Assembly (NCBI RefSeq): GCF_016808095.1
Contig: NC_068974.1
Location: 33,573,090-33,637,089 of the forward strand
Source: Vigna angularis
Lineage: Eukaryota; Streptophyta; Magnoliopsida; Fabales; Fabaceae
Reading direction: 5' to 3'
Length of the DNA: 64,000 nt
The position numbers were made by a program, and so were the translations under genes. The notes under the pieces are model-generated. The model did no database searches. It had not been told where the DNA came from and worked only from the letters and a program-made list of their open reading frames with translations. This document shows positions 1 to 11,464 of the stretch, one piece after another. Every line of letters begins with the position of its first letter. Within the stretch, counting starts at the first letter, position 1.

Positions 1-68
1 ATATTAAATATTTTTAACTTAACATTGAAAGTATGTGAATTCTTTCACAACATTTTTTTGAACACTGA

Positions 69-617
69 GACTGTGTTCGTTTGGGTGGATGTTACTGTTG
101 AAGTGAAAATGCGAGAAATGATTTGCAATGAAAACTGTGTTCGTTTGGCATGATTTGGAATGATGGAATTAAGATGATTTGCGAGATATATGAGTTTTTA
201 TGATCTCTGCATAATGCGATGATTTGCGATGATTTGAAGTAAAATATCATGTATGTCCTCGCTGCTTTGTAAAATTATGTCCTCACTGCTTAGTAAAATA
301 CCAACCGAAAAATAAAACGTACAAAAGGAATTCCTTGAGAAGTGAAGGATGTATTCGGTTACACCTCCATGTATTCGGTTACACCACACTCATTCAATTT
401 TCTTTTTCATTCTTCACAGGGGACGTTGCTTTCACCCTCTCCACTCCACCAAGCTCTTTTTCCCATCATTACTTTCTTTCTTGATTTTTATTTAGTAGTT
501 TTTTATTGTGCCTTTTTGTCTGTTTGAGTTTTTTATTCAGTAAATTAAGAGTAGAAGAATACCCAAAATGAATCCTAAAGTTTGTTGCTTTAATATTTCT
601 TTTCGGAATTATATTGA
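69..617 (+). mobile_element. Left part of a PIF/Harbinger-type element (truncated duplicate)
   Basis: This segment is nearly identical (a handful of differences) to 846-1395, about 777 bp downstream. It starts at the element's left terminus (GACTGTGTTCGTTTGGG) after the flank ...ACTGA and stops near 617, where the two copies diverge, so the right half is missing. It contains the motif TGTATTCGGTTACA twice (near 345-385), also seen in the related element at 54205. The 5' flank (1-68) and 3' flank (618-778) resemble the distal upstream region of the thionin-like genes (compare 6250-6500). The copy therefore probably arose by unequal exchange of a cluster unit. Short ORFs here look like chance. 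Confidence 0.6.
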
Positions 618-845
618 TAAATTTATTGAAAAATTTATTTCTGTTTGTCAATATTTTTTTTCATAGAGATCTTTTTTGTATAGTGTTTAGAAATAAGTAA
701 ATAATTTGTAGTCGTTGTGAGTGTCTTCTATTATTATTATTTCGCCTTATATCTAAACATACTTTGAATTTACGAAACATATTAAATATTTTTAACTTAA
801 CATTGAAAGTATGTGAATTCTTTCACAACATTTTTTGAACACTGA

Positions 846-1841
846 GGCTGTGTTCGTTTGGGTGGATGTTACTGTTGAAGTGAAAATGCGAGAAATGATT
901 TGCAATGAAAACTGTGTTCGTTTGGCATGATTTGGAATGATGGAATTAAGATGATTTGCTAGATATATGAGTTTTTATGATCTCTGCATAATGCGATGAT
1001 TTGCGATGATTTGAAGTAAAATATCATGTATGTCCTCGCTGCTTTGTAAAATTATGTCCTCACTGCTTAGTAAAATACCAACCGAAAAATAAAACGTACA
1101 AAAGGAATTCCTTGAGAAGTGAAGGATGTATTCGGTTACACCTCCATGTATTCGGTTACACCACACTCATTCAATTTTCTTTTTCATTCTTCACAGGGGA
1201 CGTTGCTTTCACCCTCTCCACTCCACCAAGCTCTTTTTCCCATCATTACTTTCTTTCTTGATTTTTATTTAGTAGTTCTTATTGTGCCTTTTTGTCTGTT
1301 TGAGTTTTTTATTCAGTAAATTAAGAGTAGAAGAATACCCAAAATGAATCCTAAAGTTTGTTGCTTTAATATTTCTTTTCGGAATTATATTGATAGTTTT
1401 TTCTGTTTTTTTAATCTTATGTTTATTTGATGCTAGGGTAAATAATATTACAAAAATATAACAATTAAAAATAAATTCATTTTAATAAAATTCAATTTTT
1501 ATACAATATTAAAATTAATTTTAATAATTAATATTAATTTTTTACTCTTTATAAATATTTTTACAATTAAATATAACATTAATAATTATTATTTTATATT
1601 AATTTAATTATTAGGGGTATTTTGGTAATCTTCAATTTTTATCAATTAAACAAATTCTTTTAATCAGTCACATCAATCAAATCCTACACTAATTCTCACC
1701 AACTTTATTTCCAAATCCACTCTCAATTAACCACAAATCCACTCAAAAAAAAACTAAAAAAATACCCTCAAATCCACTCAAATCTATTTAAATCATCTCC
1801 CCCAAATCATCTCTCACAAATACACTCAAAAGAACACACCC
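846..1841 (+). mobile_element. PIF/Harbinger-type non-autonomous element with TGA target duplication
   Basis: The left end reads GGCTGTGTTCGTTTGGG and the right end, reversed, reads GGGTGTGTTCTTTTGAG, giving imperfect terminal inverted repeats. TGA flanks both ends (843-845 and 1842-1844), matching the 3-bp TNA target duplications of PIF/Harbinger elements. No transposase is visible. The right-hand 230 bp (CAAATCCACTC / AAATCATCTCCCCC motifs) recur at 34070-34267 and 55140-55358. The element lies in the distal upstream region of the first thionin-like gene and is absent from the matching place upstream of the second. Confidence 0.65.
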
Positions 1842-1861
1842 TGAGAGTTTATAATCTTTTA

Positions 1862-2162
1862 GGCCATGTTCATTTGCATAGATTTGAGGGAAAATGATTG
1901 AATAAATTTGAGAGGATTTGAAAATAAACTTTTTGTTGTTTATTTGAGTGGATTTTGGAGGTAAGTGAGAATAGATTTGGAAGTAAAGTTTGTGAGAATT
2001 AGTGTAGAATTTGATTGATGTGATAGATTAAAAAAATTTACTTCCAAATTCATTCTTACTTATCTCTAAAATTCACTCAGATAAACTACAAAAAATTTAT
2101 CTTCAAATCCTCTCAAATTCATTCAACTACTCTTTCCCAAATCTATTCAAGTGAGTAACGAC
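1862..2162. mobile_element. Foldback (Tourist-like) MITE, TTA target duplication
   Basis: About 300 bp forming a long imperfect palindrome: the first half (1862-2035) is repeated in inverted order in 2036-2162, for example TTTGAGAGGATTTGAA near 1908 against TTCAAATCCTCTCAAA near 2102. TTA flanks both sides (1859-1861, 2163-2165). Terminal motifs resemble the neighbouring PIF/Harbinger-type element, so it may be a deletion or inversion derivative of that family. No coding capacity. Confidence 0.65.
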
Positions 2163-2931
2163 TTAAGGAATTTCGTTATCTTCACTTTTTGAACAAAAGA
2201 TAACACTTAACACAACTGAATGATTATGAAATAGGGACATCTTTTTCTTTCTAAACAAGTTATTTGCATCAAGTACCTTTCAAAACATTTTTCAGGAGAT
2301 ATTAATATTAATAGAATTTTAAGCGATGTTCTTGAAAAAATAAAGAAGTGTACAACTTCTGTCAACATAAAATAAATTTTTATCAAGAGTTTGAGATGTT
2401 TTAAACTCGCATCTATCAAATGAAATATACTCATTATCTATTAAAAAAAGACTTATTTCACCGAATATATTTTATTTACGTCTAGAAAAAAGTTTTCAAG
2501 AAGAGTACGTGTAAAACATTTGCATCTATAAAATAAAACACATTTTCAAGAAAGTCAAAATTTAGAAAAATAAAATTGTGAAATAAATGAAGAATGCATT
2601 ATTTTAAATCGTGTATAGTTGTACAAAAGATATCTGTACTCTTTATTTAATATAATTATATCCTTTAAACTCAAATAAATCAGTTCTTAAACATTTATTT
2701 AAGATAAAATATAGTGGGCCTAACTGTGTTTAGCCCTATAAATTCATTTATTGCGTATTTAATGAGACTTACAGTTATTGGTTTATTGACAAATAATGAG
2801 CCGTTATAGTTACTTCAAGCACAGCTTTTGTGCCTTTAAATTGATATTCATTTTCTTTAAAATGCAATACAGATTTATACAAAATCTGAAAGTAGAAGGT
2901 AGAGACATTATAGTAATTTTGGGGGGAAAGC
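2163..2931 (+). promoter_or_regulatory. Upstream region of thionin-like gene 1
   Basis: Roughly 770 bp strongly conserved with the region upstream of gene 2 (6500-7182). The proximal part is also shared with gene 3 (21840-22063). The best conserved block runs from GACAAATAATGAGC to ACAAAATCT (about 2787-2889) and contains CTTTAAATTGA, a possible TATA-like element. TATAAAT also occurs at 2737-2743. The transcription start cannot be fixed from sequence alone. A minus-strand ORF here is a shadow. Confidence 0.45.
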
Positions 2932-3344
2932 ATGATGAAAAGTAACAGAGGTGCAATTGTGGTGATGATTATGTTGGGTTTTGTACAAATTCTAAGTGTT
3001 GAGGCAATAAACACTTGTCCTCCAAAGTGCGCTTTACTATGTTTTGTTTCTGATGGCCCATCATACGAGGACTGTTATGATCAATGTATTGCAAAATGCA
3101 ATAAAATGCCAGCCATTGCCTACAATTGTATTACAAAGTGTGGCGTGAACAAGACAGTCACTGTTACTATTGGTAATTATTTTTTTATGAAATTCAAATT
3201 TTCGTTAATGTTTTTAGTGTTTATAATTGAACTGATCTTCCTTTTCATCTCATTTACAATGGCTTTTATGTTTCAGATGATCGTGGTCATGTGACTGATG
3301 TGGTTGATTCCTGTTTGCAAAATTGTCCCAGCTTGGAAGAGTAA
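2932..3344 (+). CDS. Small secreted cysteine-rich thionin-like protein, gene 1
   Basis: Two exons, 2932-3172 and 3277-3344, encode 102 residues. The 104-bp phase-1 intron has donor G^GTAATT and acceptor TTTCAG. Residues 1-25 form a signal peptide ending VEA. The mature part has ten cysteines (29, 33, 37, 48, 52, 56, 66, 70, 93, 97) arranged almost entirely as C-x3-C, including CITKC, and an acidic tail. This fits the plant 'thionin-like protein' group of small secreted peptides; classical thionins differ in having an early adjacent Cys pair. A defence role is inferred from the family only. AATAAA at 3408-3413 is a likely poly(A) signal. Genes 2 and 3 are paralogues. An uninterrupted reading into the intron gives a different hydrophobic C-terminus (see findings). 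Confidence 0.78.
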
Positions 3345-3796
3345 TTAATTGCTTACTTGTAACAACATTCCAGAGCACAATTAGACTTTTTATTTATACA
3401 TGTTTGTAATAAAACTTTGAAAAATAAGTTTTATAATAATTTGTGCTCTAGTTCTTTTTGATTTTAAAATATTAACGACAAAATTTGGTAACTTAATCAA
3501 CTTGTCATGAGATTGATTCTCGATCCAATTTGTGTTTCCACTCTTCTATAGTTACTTTAAAAATATTTAAAATAAACATACCGTATCTCATTGGTATGAA
3601 TCCAAGTAAGTTTAATATCAAGAACTAATATTTAAAAGTCTTATAAATTAAAGAAAAAAACTCAATTGAGAAAACAACCGGTGCGGATTATTTTGAGGGT
3701 GGGTTGGGGTGCCGTGGTCCCTCTAAATTTGTAATTTTTTTTAAGTATGTAGTATATTTTTAAATTTTTTCAAATTCTGTAATATATAATAAAAAT
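3345..3796 (+). other. Downstream flank shared by thionin-like genes 1 and 2
   Basis: 3' UTR and downstream sequence closely matching 7587-8130 after gene 2, with small indels. For gene 1 the match is broken at about 3797 by a transposon and resumes near 5171. No further gene seen. Confidence 0.6.
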
Positions 3797-5170
3797 GTTT
3801 AATACCTATTTTGATCATTTGTCACTTTAATTTAAAGGGGTCCTTGAGTTTTTTCAACGTTTAAAGTGATATATTTTTTTTTGTAAAGTTTGTTCAATTC
3901 AGTCTTTTACGTTGAGAGCATTTAAATCGTTACTTATGTAATGTCAACCTAAATCAATATTGAATGAACTCTCAGTTTCGAATGGATTAGGCAAATAAAA
4001 CAAATATGACATGGAAACATGGTAAACGAAAGTGGTTTCTACGAAAAAATTTAGGGTTGTTTTGGTTTCCTTATTTTGCAGTAAGGTTGAGGATATTTGT
4101 CGCACTATCTTGGCTTTTGTTTGTTTTCCATTTTGGTGTGGTGTTTTTTCGAAGAAATGAGTAAAATGTTGTTTTTCGTGTGAGTAGGTAATGCTTTGGT
4201 GTGTAACATTAATGTTTATGAATGAGTGGTTGTCGGTTATTTAAATTTTATTTTCAAAATGTATAAAATATATTTTTTTAAAATTTTTGTGGGTATAAGT
4301 TTTAAAATACCTAAGGATATTTTTTAAGCGAGTGCCCGCGCTAGAAATGGACGGGTTGAATTTTTGTTTTGCGGGTCGGGTTACGGGTAGGCATTATCCG
4401 TACCCAATCCGACTCATTGTCATCCCTAACCTTACCTTTTACTTTAAGTTTTTTTAGTGGTCCCATGTTGTTAAAGTTTGTTTTGAATTTGTAAGTTTCC
4501 CTTTTTTTTCACGATGTTTTGGCTGCTCAAGAGATTTGGGGATTTTTGTGTTTTTTGGATTTAAGTTTTTTTTTTTTGTAGATGTTGTTGCTTGAGAGAT
4601 TTAGGGCTTTCTGGGTTTCTGAGTTTTTTATTTATAGGTGTAGTGAAGCTCGTGGATTATAGCAAAGAGCTTCTCGATCTCGCTTCTAGACTCACGGTGG
4701 TGGCTTGAGAGATGATGGTGGTTGTTGGTTTGCAAAGGCGACACAAAGATGGAAGTTTGCGAATCGCGTTTGGGTTCAATGGTGAACAATAGTGGAGGCT
4801 CGCGATGGTTCGTTATGACTTCGATCCTGGTGGATTTCGCACAGATTCACGATGGTTTAATAATGGGAATGCAAACTTGCGGTTGCTGCAATGGTGGATG
4901 ACAGTGGTCCAATTTGGATGCTAGGATTTCTGACCACCCTTTGAAAGCAAAGTCAATTTCCCCACTTTCAAAGCAACCACAAAAATCTGACGTCCCACTT
5001 GATATTTACTGATGTGGAAACTATACCATTAGCTATTTAGATACCATCAACAAAAATGATTAAATTGAACAAATTTTACAAAAAATGAGATCACTTGAAC
5101 ACAAAAAAAAAAAACTTAAAAACCACTTTAAACAAAAATGACGAATATAAGAACCAAAATTGATATAAAG
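3797..5170. mobile_element. Probable Mutator-like non-autonomous element
   Basis: The flanks align end to end with the uninterrupted sequence after gene 2 (8100-8170), so this is a clean insertion of about 1.37 kb. The bordering sequences TATAATAAAAAT (3785-3796) and TATAATGAAAAT (5171-5182) are a probable target duplication of about 9-12 bp with one mismatch. The two ends are inverted copies of each other over roughly 100 bp (for example AAGTTTGTTCAATTCAGTC on the left against the inverted GAACAAATTTTAC block on the right). The interior (4620-4920) is less AT-rich and could be captured sequence, but I recognise no protein. No transposase. Confidence 0.55.
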
Positions 5171-6500
5171 TATAATGAAAATTAATAAGAATTAAATTAG
5201 ATAAATTTTAATTTCTCTTATAAGATACATCACTTAATGTTAATAAATAATAACACAAAAATATTTATTAAGGCTTTTTTTATTGTCTTTTAAGTTACTC
5301 ACCAATTTACCCTCTCTCACTCTAACATTTTGTTTAAATTATACACAAACTCTTTATTTATGCTCTTATTTTTCATATATTCTATTTTATTTTAAATTAA
5401 AAAAAAAAAGATAACTTTCTTGTCTCATTTAATAATGAAATATTAGTCTTATAATAATTTTTTATCACATAAGTTTTTTTATAATATTTTTTATGAATAT
5501 AAGAAAAAAATCATATTTTTTTTAGTAATTATGTCTCTCAATTTTTTATTATATTTTTTTTTAAATTATTTAGTAGTTTGAAACTTTTTTTTAAAAGAAT
5601 ATATATTGACGAATAATAAAATAATGGATTGATTTTTTAAAATTAATAAAAGAACAATTATCTATAAAGATGAAAACAAAATATATTTAATTTCTTCTAC
5701 ATATTTTAAAGCATTATATTAATTATCTAATTGATCAATTAAAAGAGTTTTTTTATTATGATAAGAAATTTTATGTATAAGTTTTTGGTGTATTAATAAT
5801 AACAATTAATATATAAATTTTAAGTATATTATTTGTGCTCTCAAAATTATTAGTTAAAGTCTGCCACTGAAAAGAATATTATCACTTAATAATCAAATTC
5901 ATAATTAAGTGTTTATATATTCGACAATGTCTTTTTATTAATAAGAAATGTTTGCTTTAAGAAAAAAAATATTTGAAACTTTTGAAGGACGATGATTATT
6001 TAATATATAGATTTATACAATCTTATACTTTAATTAAAAATATTATATTTACTTTTGTTTAAAATATTTTAAATTATTGATGATTTTTATTAAATGATTT
6101 TATCGAAGGTTTTTTTTTTTCAAGTGAAACATATATTATTTATGGATTTATCAATTAATTTTTTTATTATAAATAAATTTATCAGTAATTGAAATTTTAA
6201 AATTTATAGATAAAAAATATTGATAATTCAAATTAACCGAAAGATTTATTTTTATTAAAAAATTTGTCAGTAATTTTAAATTTTTGTATTGTGTATGTGT
6301 TTTGTCAAAGTTTTTTTTATAGAGATTTTTTTATATAATGCTTGAGAATAAAATAGTCATTGTAAATCTTTGGTAATAGTTGCGAAAGTCTTTTCTTATT
6401 ACAGTTTCGCTTTATATATAAGCTGCTTTGAAGTTGAAGTTGAAAGTATGTGGCTTCTTTCACAACATTTTCAAAATATTGCAGAGCTCTATAGCAGGTT
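5171..6500. other. AT-rich intergenic DNA between thionin-like genes 1 and 2
   Basis: Very AT-rich. 5171-5280 matches the downstream flank of gene 2; 6249-6500 matches 618-840 and belongs to the distal upstream part of the cluster repeat unit. The string around 5920-5990 matches 9296-9341 joined to 15305-15345, which identifies the pre-insertion site of the retrotransposon at 9342. No gene seen. Confidence 0.5.
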
Positions 6501-7182
6501 CCTACTCTCCACTTTTTTAGCAAAAGATAACACTTAACACAATTGAATGATCATGCAATGTTAACATCCTTCCCTTTTTAAAAAAGCTATTTGCATGAAG
6601 TAGCTTCCAAAACATCTTTCAAGAGATATTAATATTGATAGAATTTTAAACGGTCTTCTTGAAAAAATAAAGAAGTGTACGACTTTTGCGAGCATAAAAT
6701 AAATTTTTATTACATTTTGAGATGTTTTAAATTCGAATCTATCAAAAGAAATTAATATACTCGTTATCTATTCAAACAATACTTCTTTCACCGAATATAT
6801 TTATTTACGTCTGTTTAAGAAAAAAGATTTCAGTACGTGTAAAACATTTGCATCTATAAAATAAAAAACATTTTCAAGAAAGTTAAAATTTAGAAAAATA
6901 AAATTTTGAAATAAATTATATCCTTTAAACTCAAATAAATTAGTTTTACATATTTATTTAAGATAAAAACCTAACTGTGTTTTAGCCCTCTACGTTCATT
7001 TATTGGCGTATTTAATGAGACTTACAGTTGTTAGTTTATTGACAAATAATGAGCCGTTATAGTTACTTCAAACACAGCTTTTGTGCCTTTAAATTGATAT
7101 TCATTTTCTTTAAAATGCAATACAGATTTATACAAAATCTGACCTAGAGTATAGAGACATTATAGTAACTTTGGGGAAAAAC

Positions 7183-7586
7183 ATGATGAAAGGTAACAGA
7201 GCTGCAATTGTTGTGATGATTATGTTGGGTTTTGTGGAAATTCTAAGTGTTGAGGCAGCAAACACTTGTCCTCTACAGTGCGCTTTAATATGTTTTGTTT
7301 CAGAAGGCCCATACGAGGAATGTTATGATAAATGTATTGCAAAATGCAATAAAGTGCCTGTCAGTGCCTACAATTGTATTACAAAGTGTGGCGTGAACAA
7401 GACAGTCACTGTTACTATTGGTAATTATTTTTTTATGAATTTCAAATTTTCGTTAATGTTTTTATTGTTTATAATTGAACTAATCTTCCTTTTCATCTCA
7501 TTTACAATGGCTTTTATGCTTCAGATGATCGTGGTCATGTGTCTGATGTGGTTGATTCCTGTTTGCAAAATTGTCTCAGCTTGTAA
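7183..7586 (+). CDS. Small secreted cysteine-rich thionin-like protein, gene 2
   Basis: Two exons, 7183-7420 and 7525-7586, encode 99 residues. The 104-bp phase-1 intron is nearly identical to that of gene 1. The first ATG of the tandem ATGATG is chosen by alignment with gene 1. The signal peptide ends VEA, and the ten-cysteine C-x3-C pattern is kept. Compared with gene 1 there is a one-residue deletion near residue 43, and the codon after ...CLSL is TAA instead of GAA, so the last two acidic residues are lost. 5' and 3' flanks match gene 1, showing duplication of a unit of several kb. The canonical poly(A) hexamer of gene 1 is changed here (AATTAAA); AATAAA lies at 7672-7677. Function inferred from family: secreted defence-type peptide. 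Confidence 0.77.
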
Positions 7587-9341
7587 GAGTAATTAATTGC
7601 TTACTTAAAACAAACATTCCAGAGCGCAATTAGACATTTTATTTATACATGTTTGTAATTAAACTTTGAAAAATAAATTTTATAATAACTTGTGCTCTAG
7701 TTCCTTTTGATTTTAAAATATTAACGACAAAATTTGGTAACTTAATCAACTTGTCATAAGATTGATTATCGATCCAATTTGTGTTTCCACTCTACTGTAG
7801 TTACTTTAAAAATAAAGCTTCGATTTAAATAAATGAAAGCATTTTGAATGATGCTTGAACAATTATTTTTATATCAATTGATTTAGTCAATGTCAAGTAG
7901 ATTCTTGTAAAAGAACATACCGTATCTCGTTGGTATGAATCCAAGAAAGTTTAATGTTCAGAAATAATATTTAAAAGTCTTATAAATTAAAGAAAAAACG
8001 CAATTGAGAAAACAACCGGAGGCAGATTATTTTTTGAGGGTGGTTGGGGTGCCGTGGTCCCTCTACATTTTTAATTTTTTTTGAAGTATGTCGTATATAT
8101 TTTTTTAAAATTCTGTAGTATATAATAAAAATTAATAGCAATTAAATTAGATAAATTTTAATTTCTTTTATAAGATACATCACTTAATGTTAATAAATAA
8201 ATAAAAATTAAATAAAAACATTTATTAAGATTTTTTTTCATTGTCTTTTGAGTTACTTACCAATTATACTCATCTCTTATTCTCACAAGATAATACAAAT
8301 GATTTTATTATAGAGTGTATTGTATTAATTGATATACGATGGTGTAAAGTCATTTTAATACTACTAAATTCTCACACACATATAGAGAATGGTTTAGATG
8401 AGGAGAGTTGAAAGAAGTTCCAAGTATATGAGATCAGTATCAAATAGTATTGTGACTTAAAGGATGGAAGGAAACTGTTTTGGATGCATGGTCAAGCAAC
8501 TCCACAAAACACACATTCACTTCTAAATCGCTCAGTAAATAGTCGGAATGAGGTCAAAGTAAAGTCTTAAATTCACAATGCGATGATATGCCTCTTACTT
8601 TAACCTCTATTTATAATTTTTGAGATGAGTATAAGATTAATGGAATTCTAATTACAACCCAATCTCAACCCATTATATTAATTGATACTTACTCTTAATG
8701 TCAACTCTTGACATCTAGAGAAGTACTTTGCTACTGAGACCGATCGTTCGACCTCTACTCATGCATGACCAGACGACCACCTCTTCGTTGTGTGAATGTG
8801 GGGGTTGAAACGAGGTCGTCCGGCCATACGATACAAAAACTAACCCTGCCATGATGGTTTTTAGTGATAAGGATTATGGTTTTTGGATAAGGAGAAATAT
8901 TGTTATTGATGTTAAATCTATTGTATTAACAATTTATGACTGGTGCAAAACTTTACAAGAATCTCGATACCATATGTATATGTCTCCAAAACTAGAATTT
9001 TATAAATTTATTTGTGTCTAATGTTAAAGGATGAGTTGAATGTTTAATATTTGATTGCAACTTGATTGATATTATACGAATTGTTTAAATTAAGTTGATG
9101 ATAATAAAATTATATATATTATAATTCAATGTCAATTGCTTACCTTTGCATTTTGTGATTATGGCTTTCATCTGCAATGATCATATATGTATGGTTATAT
9201 ATACGGAAGTAGACATTTAGTAGGTAGTAGTGAGGATCGACAATGAGCTTGTGATGTTGTAAATAAGAATTGACGCATATATACATGTATGTGCTCATGT
9301 ATTCAACAATGTCTCCTTATTAATAAAAAAATGTTTATATT
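7587..9341. other. Intergenic flank of gene 2
   Basis: 7587-8290 matches the gene 1 downstream flank. From about 8290 to 9090 the sequence has no counterpart after gene 1 and is a candidate extra insertion, but its ends are not clear. 9090-9341 returns to cluster-type sequence and ends at the retrotransposon target site. No gene seen. Confidence 0.4.
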
Positions 9342-9935
9342 TGTTACTATGGGCTCACAGGCTACCGTTCGGTCTCGGCCAGCTTCTCATCCGTTCGGTC
9401 TCGACTAGCTTTTCACCCGTTCGGTCTCGACTATCTTCTCATTCGTTCGGTCTCGACCAGCTTCTCATCCGTTCGGTCTCGACCAGCTTTTCACCCGTTC
9501 GGTCTCGACTAGCTTCTCTTCCGTTCGGTCTCGACAACTATTAAGCAGATGTAACGCACAATGAATGTTATAACGACTGTCGTTAAACAATTAAGGTTTG
9601 CATTAATGACCATTAAGAGGTAAATTAATTTGTCAGATTCCTTTAAACTCTATAAATAAGGATTTATATTTGAGGTAAAGACAGATTCAACTCATACTAC
9701 AATACGCTCTATTTACGTCATATTAGGGCTTCAATATTTAACTATAACAAACAGTTAATAAAACCGCTCCTAACTTGAGCGTCGGAGTGCCTTTTGCAGG
9801 TACCTCCCCCTCCGATCCAAAGCGGCCACCAAGCGGCCAATATTGAAGGTGACCGATCGGTCCAAACTGGAAGCAGACAAGCGAAGCGCACCAGTCGAAG
9901 GTTAGTGTCTCGGTCTCACAAATCTCACCGAAACA
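9342..9935 (+). repeat. 5' LTR of the gag-only retrotransposon
   Basis: 594 bp starting TGTTACTATGGG and ending CACCGAAACA. The upstream part (from 9365) has about seven direct 26-bp repeats built on CCGTTCGGTCTCGAC. TATAAATA at 9651-9658 is the likely TATA box. The same features recur in the 3' LTR from 12623. Confidence 0.85.
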
Positions 9936-9979
9936 TTTTGGCGCCCACCGTGGGGCCGAGAGCAAGCTGAAGACACCCA

Positions 9980-11275
9980 ATGGTGACCACAAGAAATATG
10001 GAGGAGCAGAGCACCAGAGATTTAATAAGAGAGTTGCAAGCCCAGATTGAGGCACAGGCGCAGACTATACAAGCGCAGGCGCATGCGCAGCAAGAGATGC
10101 GGCGGAGGCATGAGGAGGAGATGAGGGCGCTAAGGGCCGAACGGGAACCTCCCGAGCGGTCCGCCTCGAATCGAGAAAATGCTAATGAGGCAAGCCATAA
10201 TCACGCCAACCCGAAGGGTCGGGCTAGAAGGGAACCAACACCCCTGCAGACCGCTCGGCCTACCAGTTTATTGCCCTTCACGACGACCATCATGCAAACC
10301 CCAATGCCAGAAAAGACTCCTCCCGTATTGGATAAGTATGATGGTTCGGCTGATCCGGATAATCACTTAAGGACGTTCGGTAATGCAATGGCATTCTATA
10401 CAGACAGCGACCTGATCATGTGCAGAGCCTTCTCGTTGTCACTTAAGGAAGAGGCATTGGAATGGTATAACACTCTTCCTCCCAACACAGTGGATTGCTT
10501 CGCTACTGTGGAAAACCTCTTTAGGAGACAATACGCATCCAATCGGAAGCAGGAGGTAACACCGACGGATTTGGTAAATACTAAGCAGGAGAAAGGAGAA
10601 ACGTTGAAGGCTTTTATGAAGAGGTATACTGAAACCGCACGACGGGTTAGAGAGATAGATCAATCTTTTATTATCAATAATTTGCCTTCGTGTATGAGAC
10701 CAGGATATTTTGCGGAAAAATTGTATGCACGACCGCCAAAAACTATGGAGGAGCTCCAAGAGCGAGCAGCTGAGTTCATCCGTATGGAGGAAATGCGATT
10801 GTCGCAAAGGAAACGACAGTAAGAGGCTGATGTGGGCGGAAGTAGAAAGGACGGCAAACGACCGTTCGACAATAACGATAAGAATAGGGAGCTTCCCCGG
10901 CCATTTAAGTTTCACCATTATACAACCCTCAATGCACCTAGGGAAAAAGTTCTCGAAGAAGCCCTTAGCGCGGAACTTCTCACACCCCAAAGGAAACCAT
11001 CCCCAAGAAACGCAGATGAAAGGAAGAGTTGCCGGTACCATCAAAACTATGGACATACTACAGAAGACTGCATCACGTTAAAAAATGAAATAGAAAATCT
11101 TATCCGGGCGGGACATCTCCGTAGGTTTATAAAGGAAGCAAGATACGGCCTCCCTAAGGAAGGATATTCAAGAAGAAGCCCCGAGCGGGCAATTAGGAAA
11201 GACGAGCGAGGGCGGGGCTATAGTCGCAGTCCCAGTCGTCATCGGGAACGTTCGGTTCATGGATTTATCAACTAA
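9980..11275 (+). pseudogene. Retrotransposon gag polyprotein with one in-frame stop
   Basis: One reading frame of 432 codons is broken only by TAA at 10820-10822, between an N-terminal part of 280 residues and a C-terminal part in the same frame. The N-terminal part has a coiled-coil-like Gln/Glu/Arg-rich stretch (residues about 5-60), then a plant retrotransposon gag domain (about 105-275, including LDKYDGSADPDNHL and ALEWYNTLP). The C-terminal part carries a zinc-knuckle-like CRYHQNYGHTTEDC (C-x2-H-x4-H-x4-C, the plant Ty3/gypsy variant) and an Arg/Ser-rich tail. The family's role is RNA packaging and particle assembly. The stop may be a recent nonsense mutation or a readthrough site; sequence alone cannot decide. 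Overlapping minus-strand ORFs are shadows. Confidence 0.8.
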
Positions 11276-11464
11276 GGAGGAGCCTCCAAACTCTATTAAT
11301 TTCATGGTTAAATTTAGTTTCACTTGATTTAGACTATTGCTATGGTCATATGCTTTCATTATGGAATAAATAAGGCCAGGTAATTGATGCCCAATCAATC
11401 GTTCCCAAACGTTGCTAAAGAAGTGCATATTCAGCGAAGAAAGTCTCGAAGAGTCTGAAGAAAA

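Noticed and set aside
9738..10055. Minus-strand ORF across the 5' LTR and the gag start (and its counterpart at 15125-15349)
   Set aside because: It is antisense to LTR sequence, recurs only because the LTR is repeated, and shows no domain.
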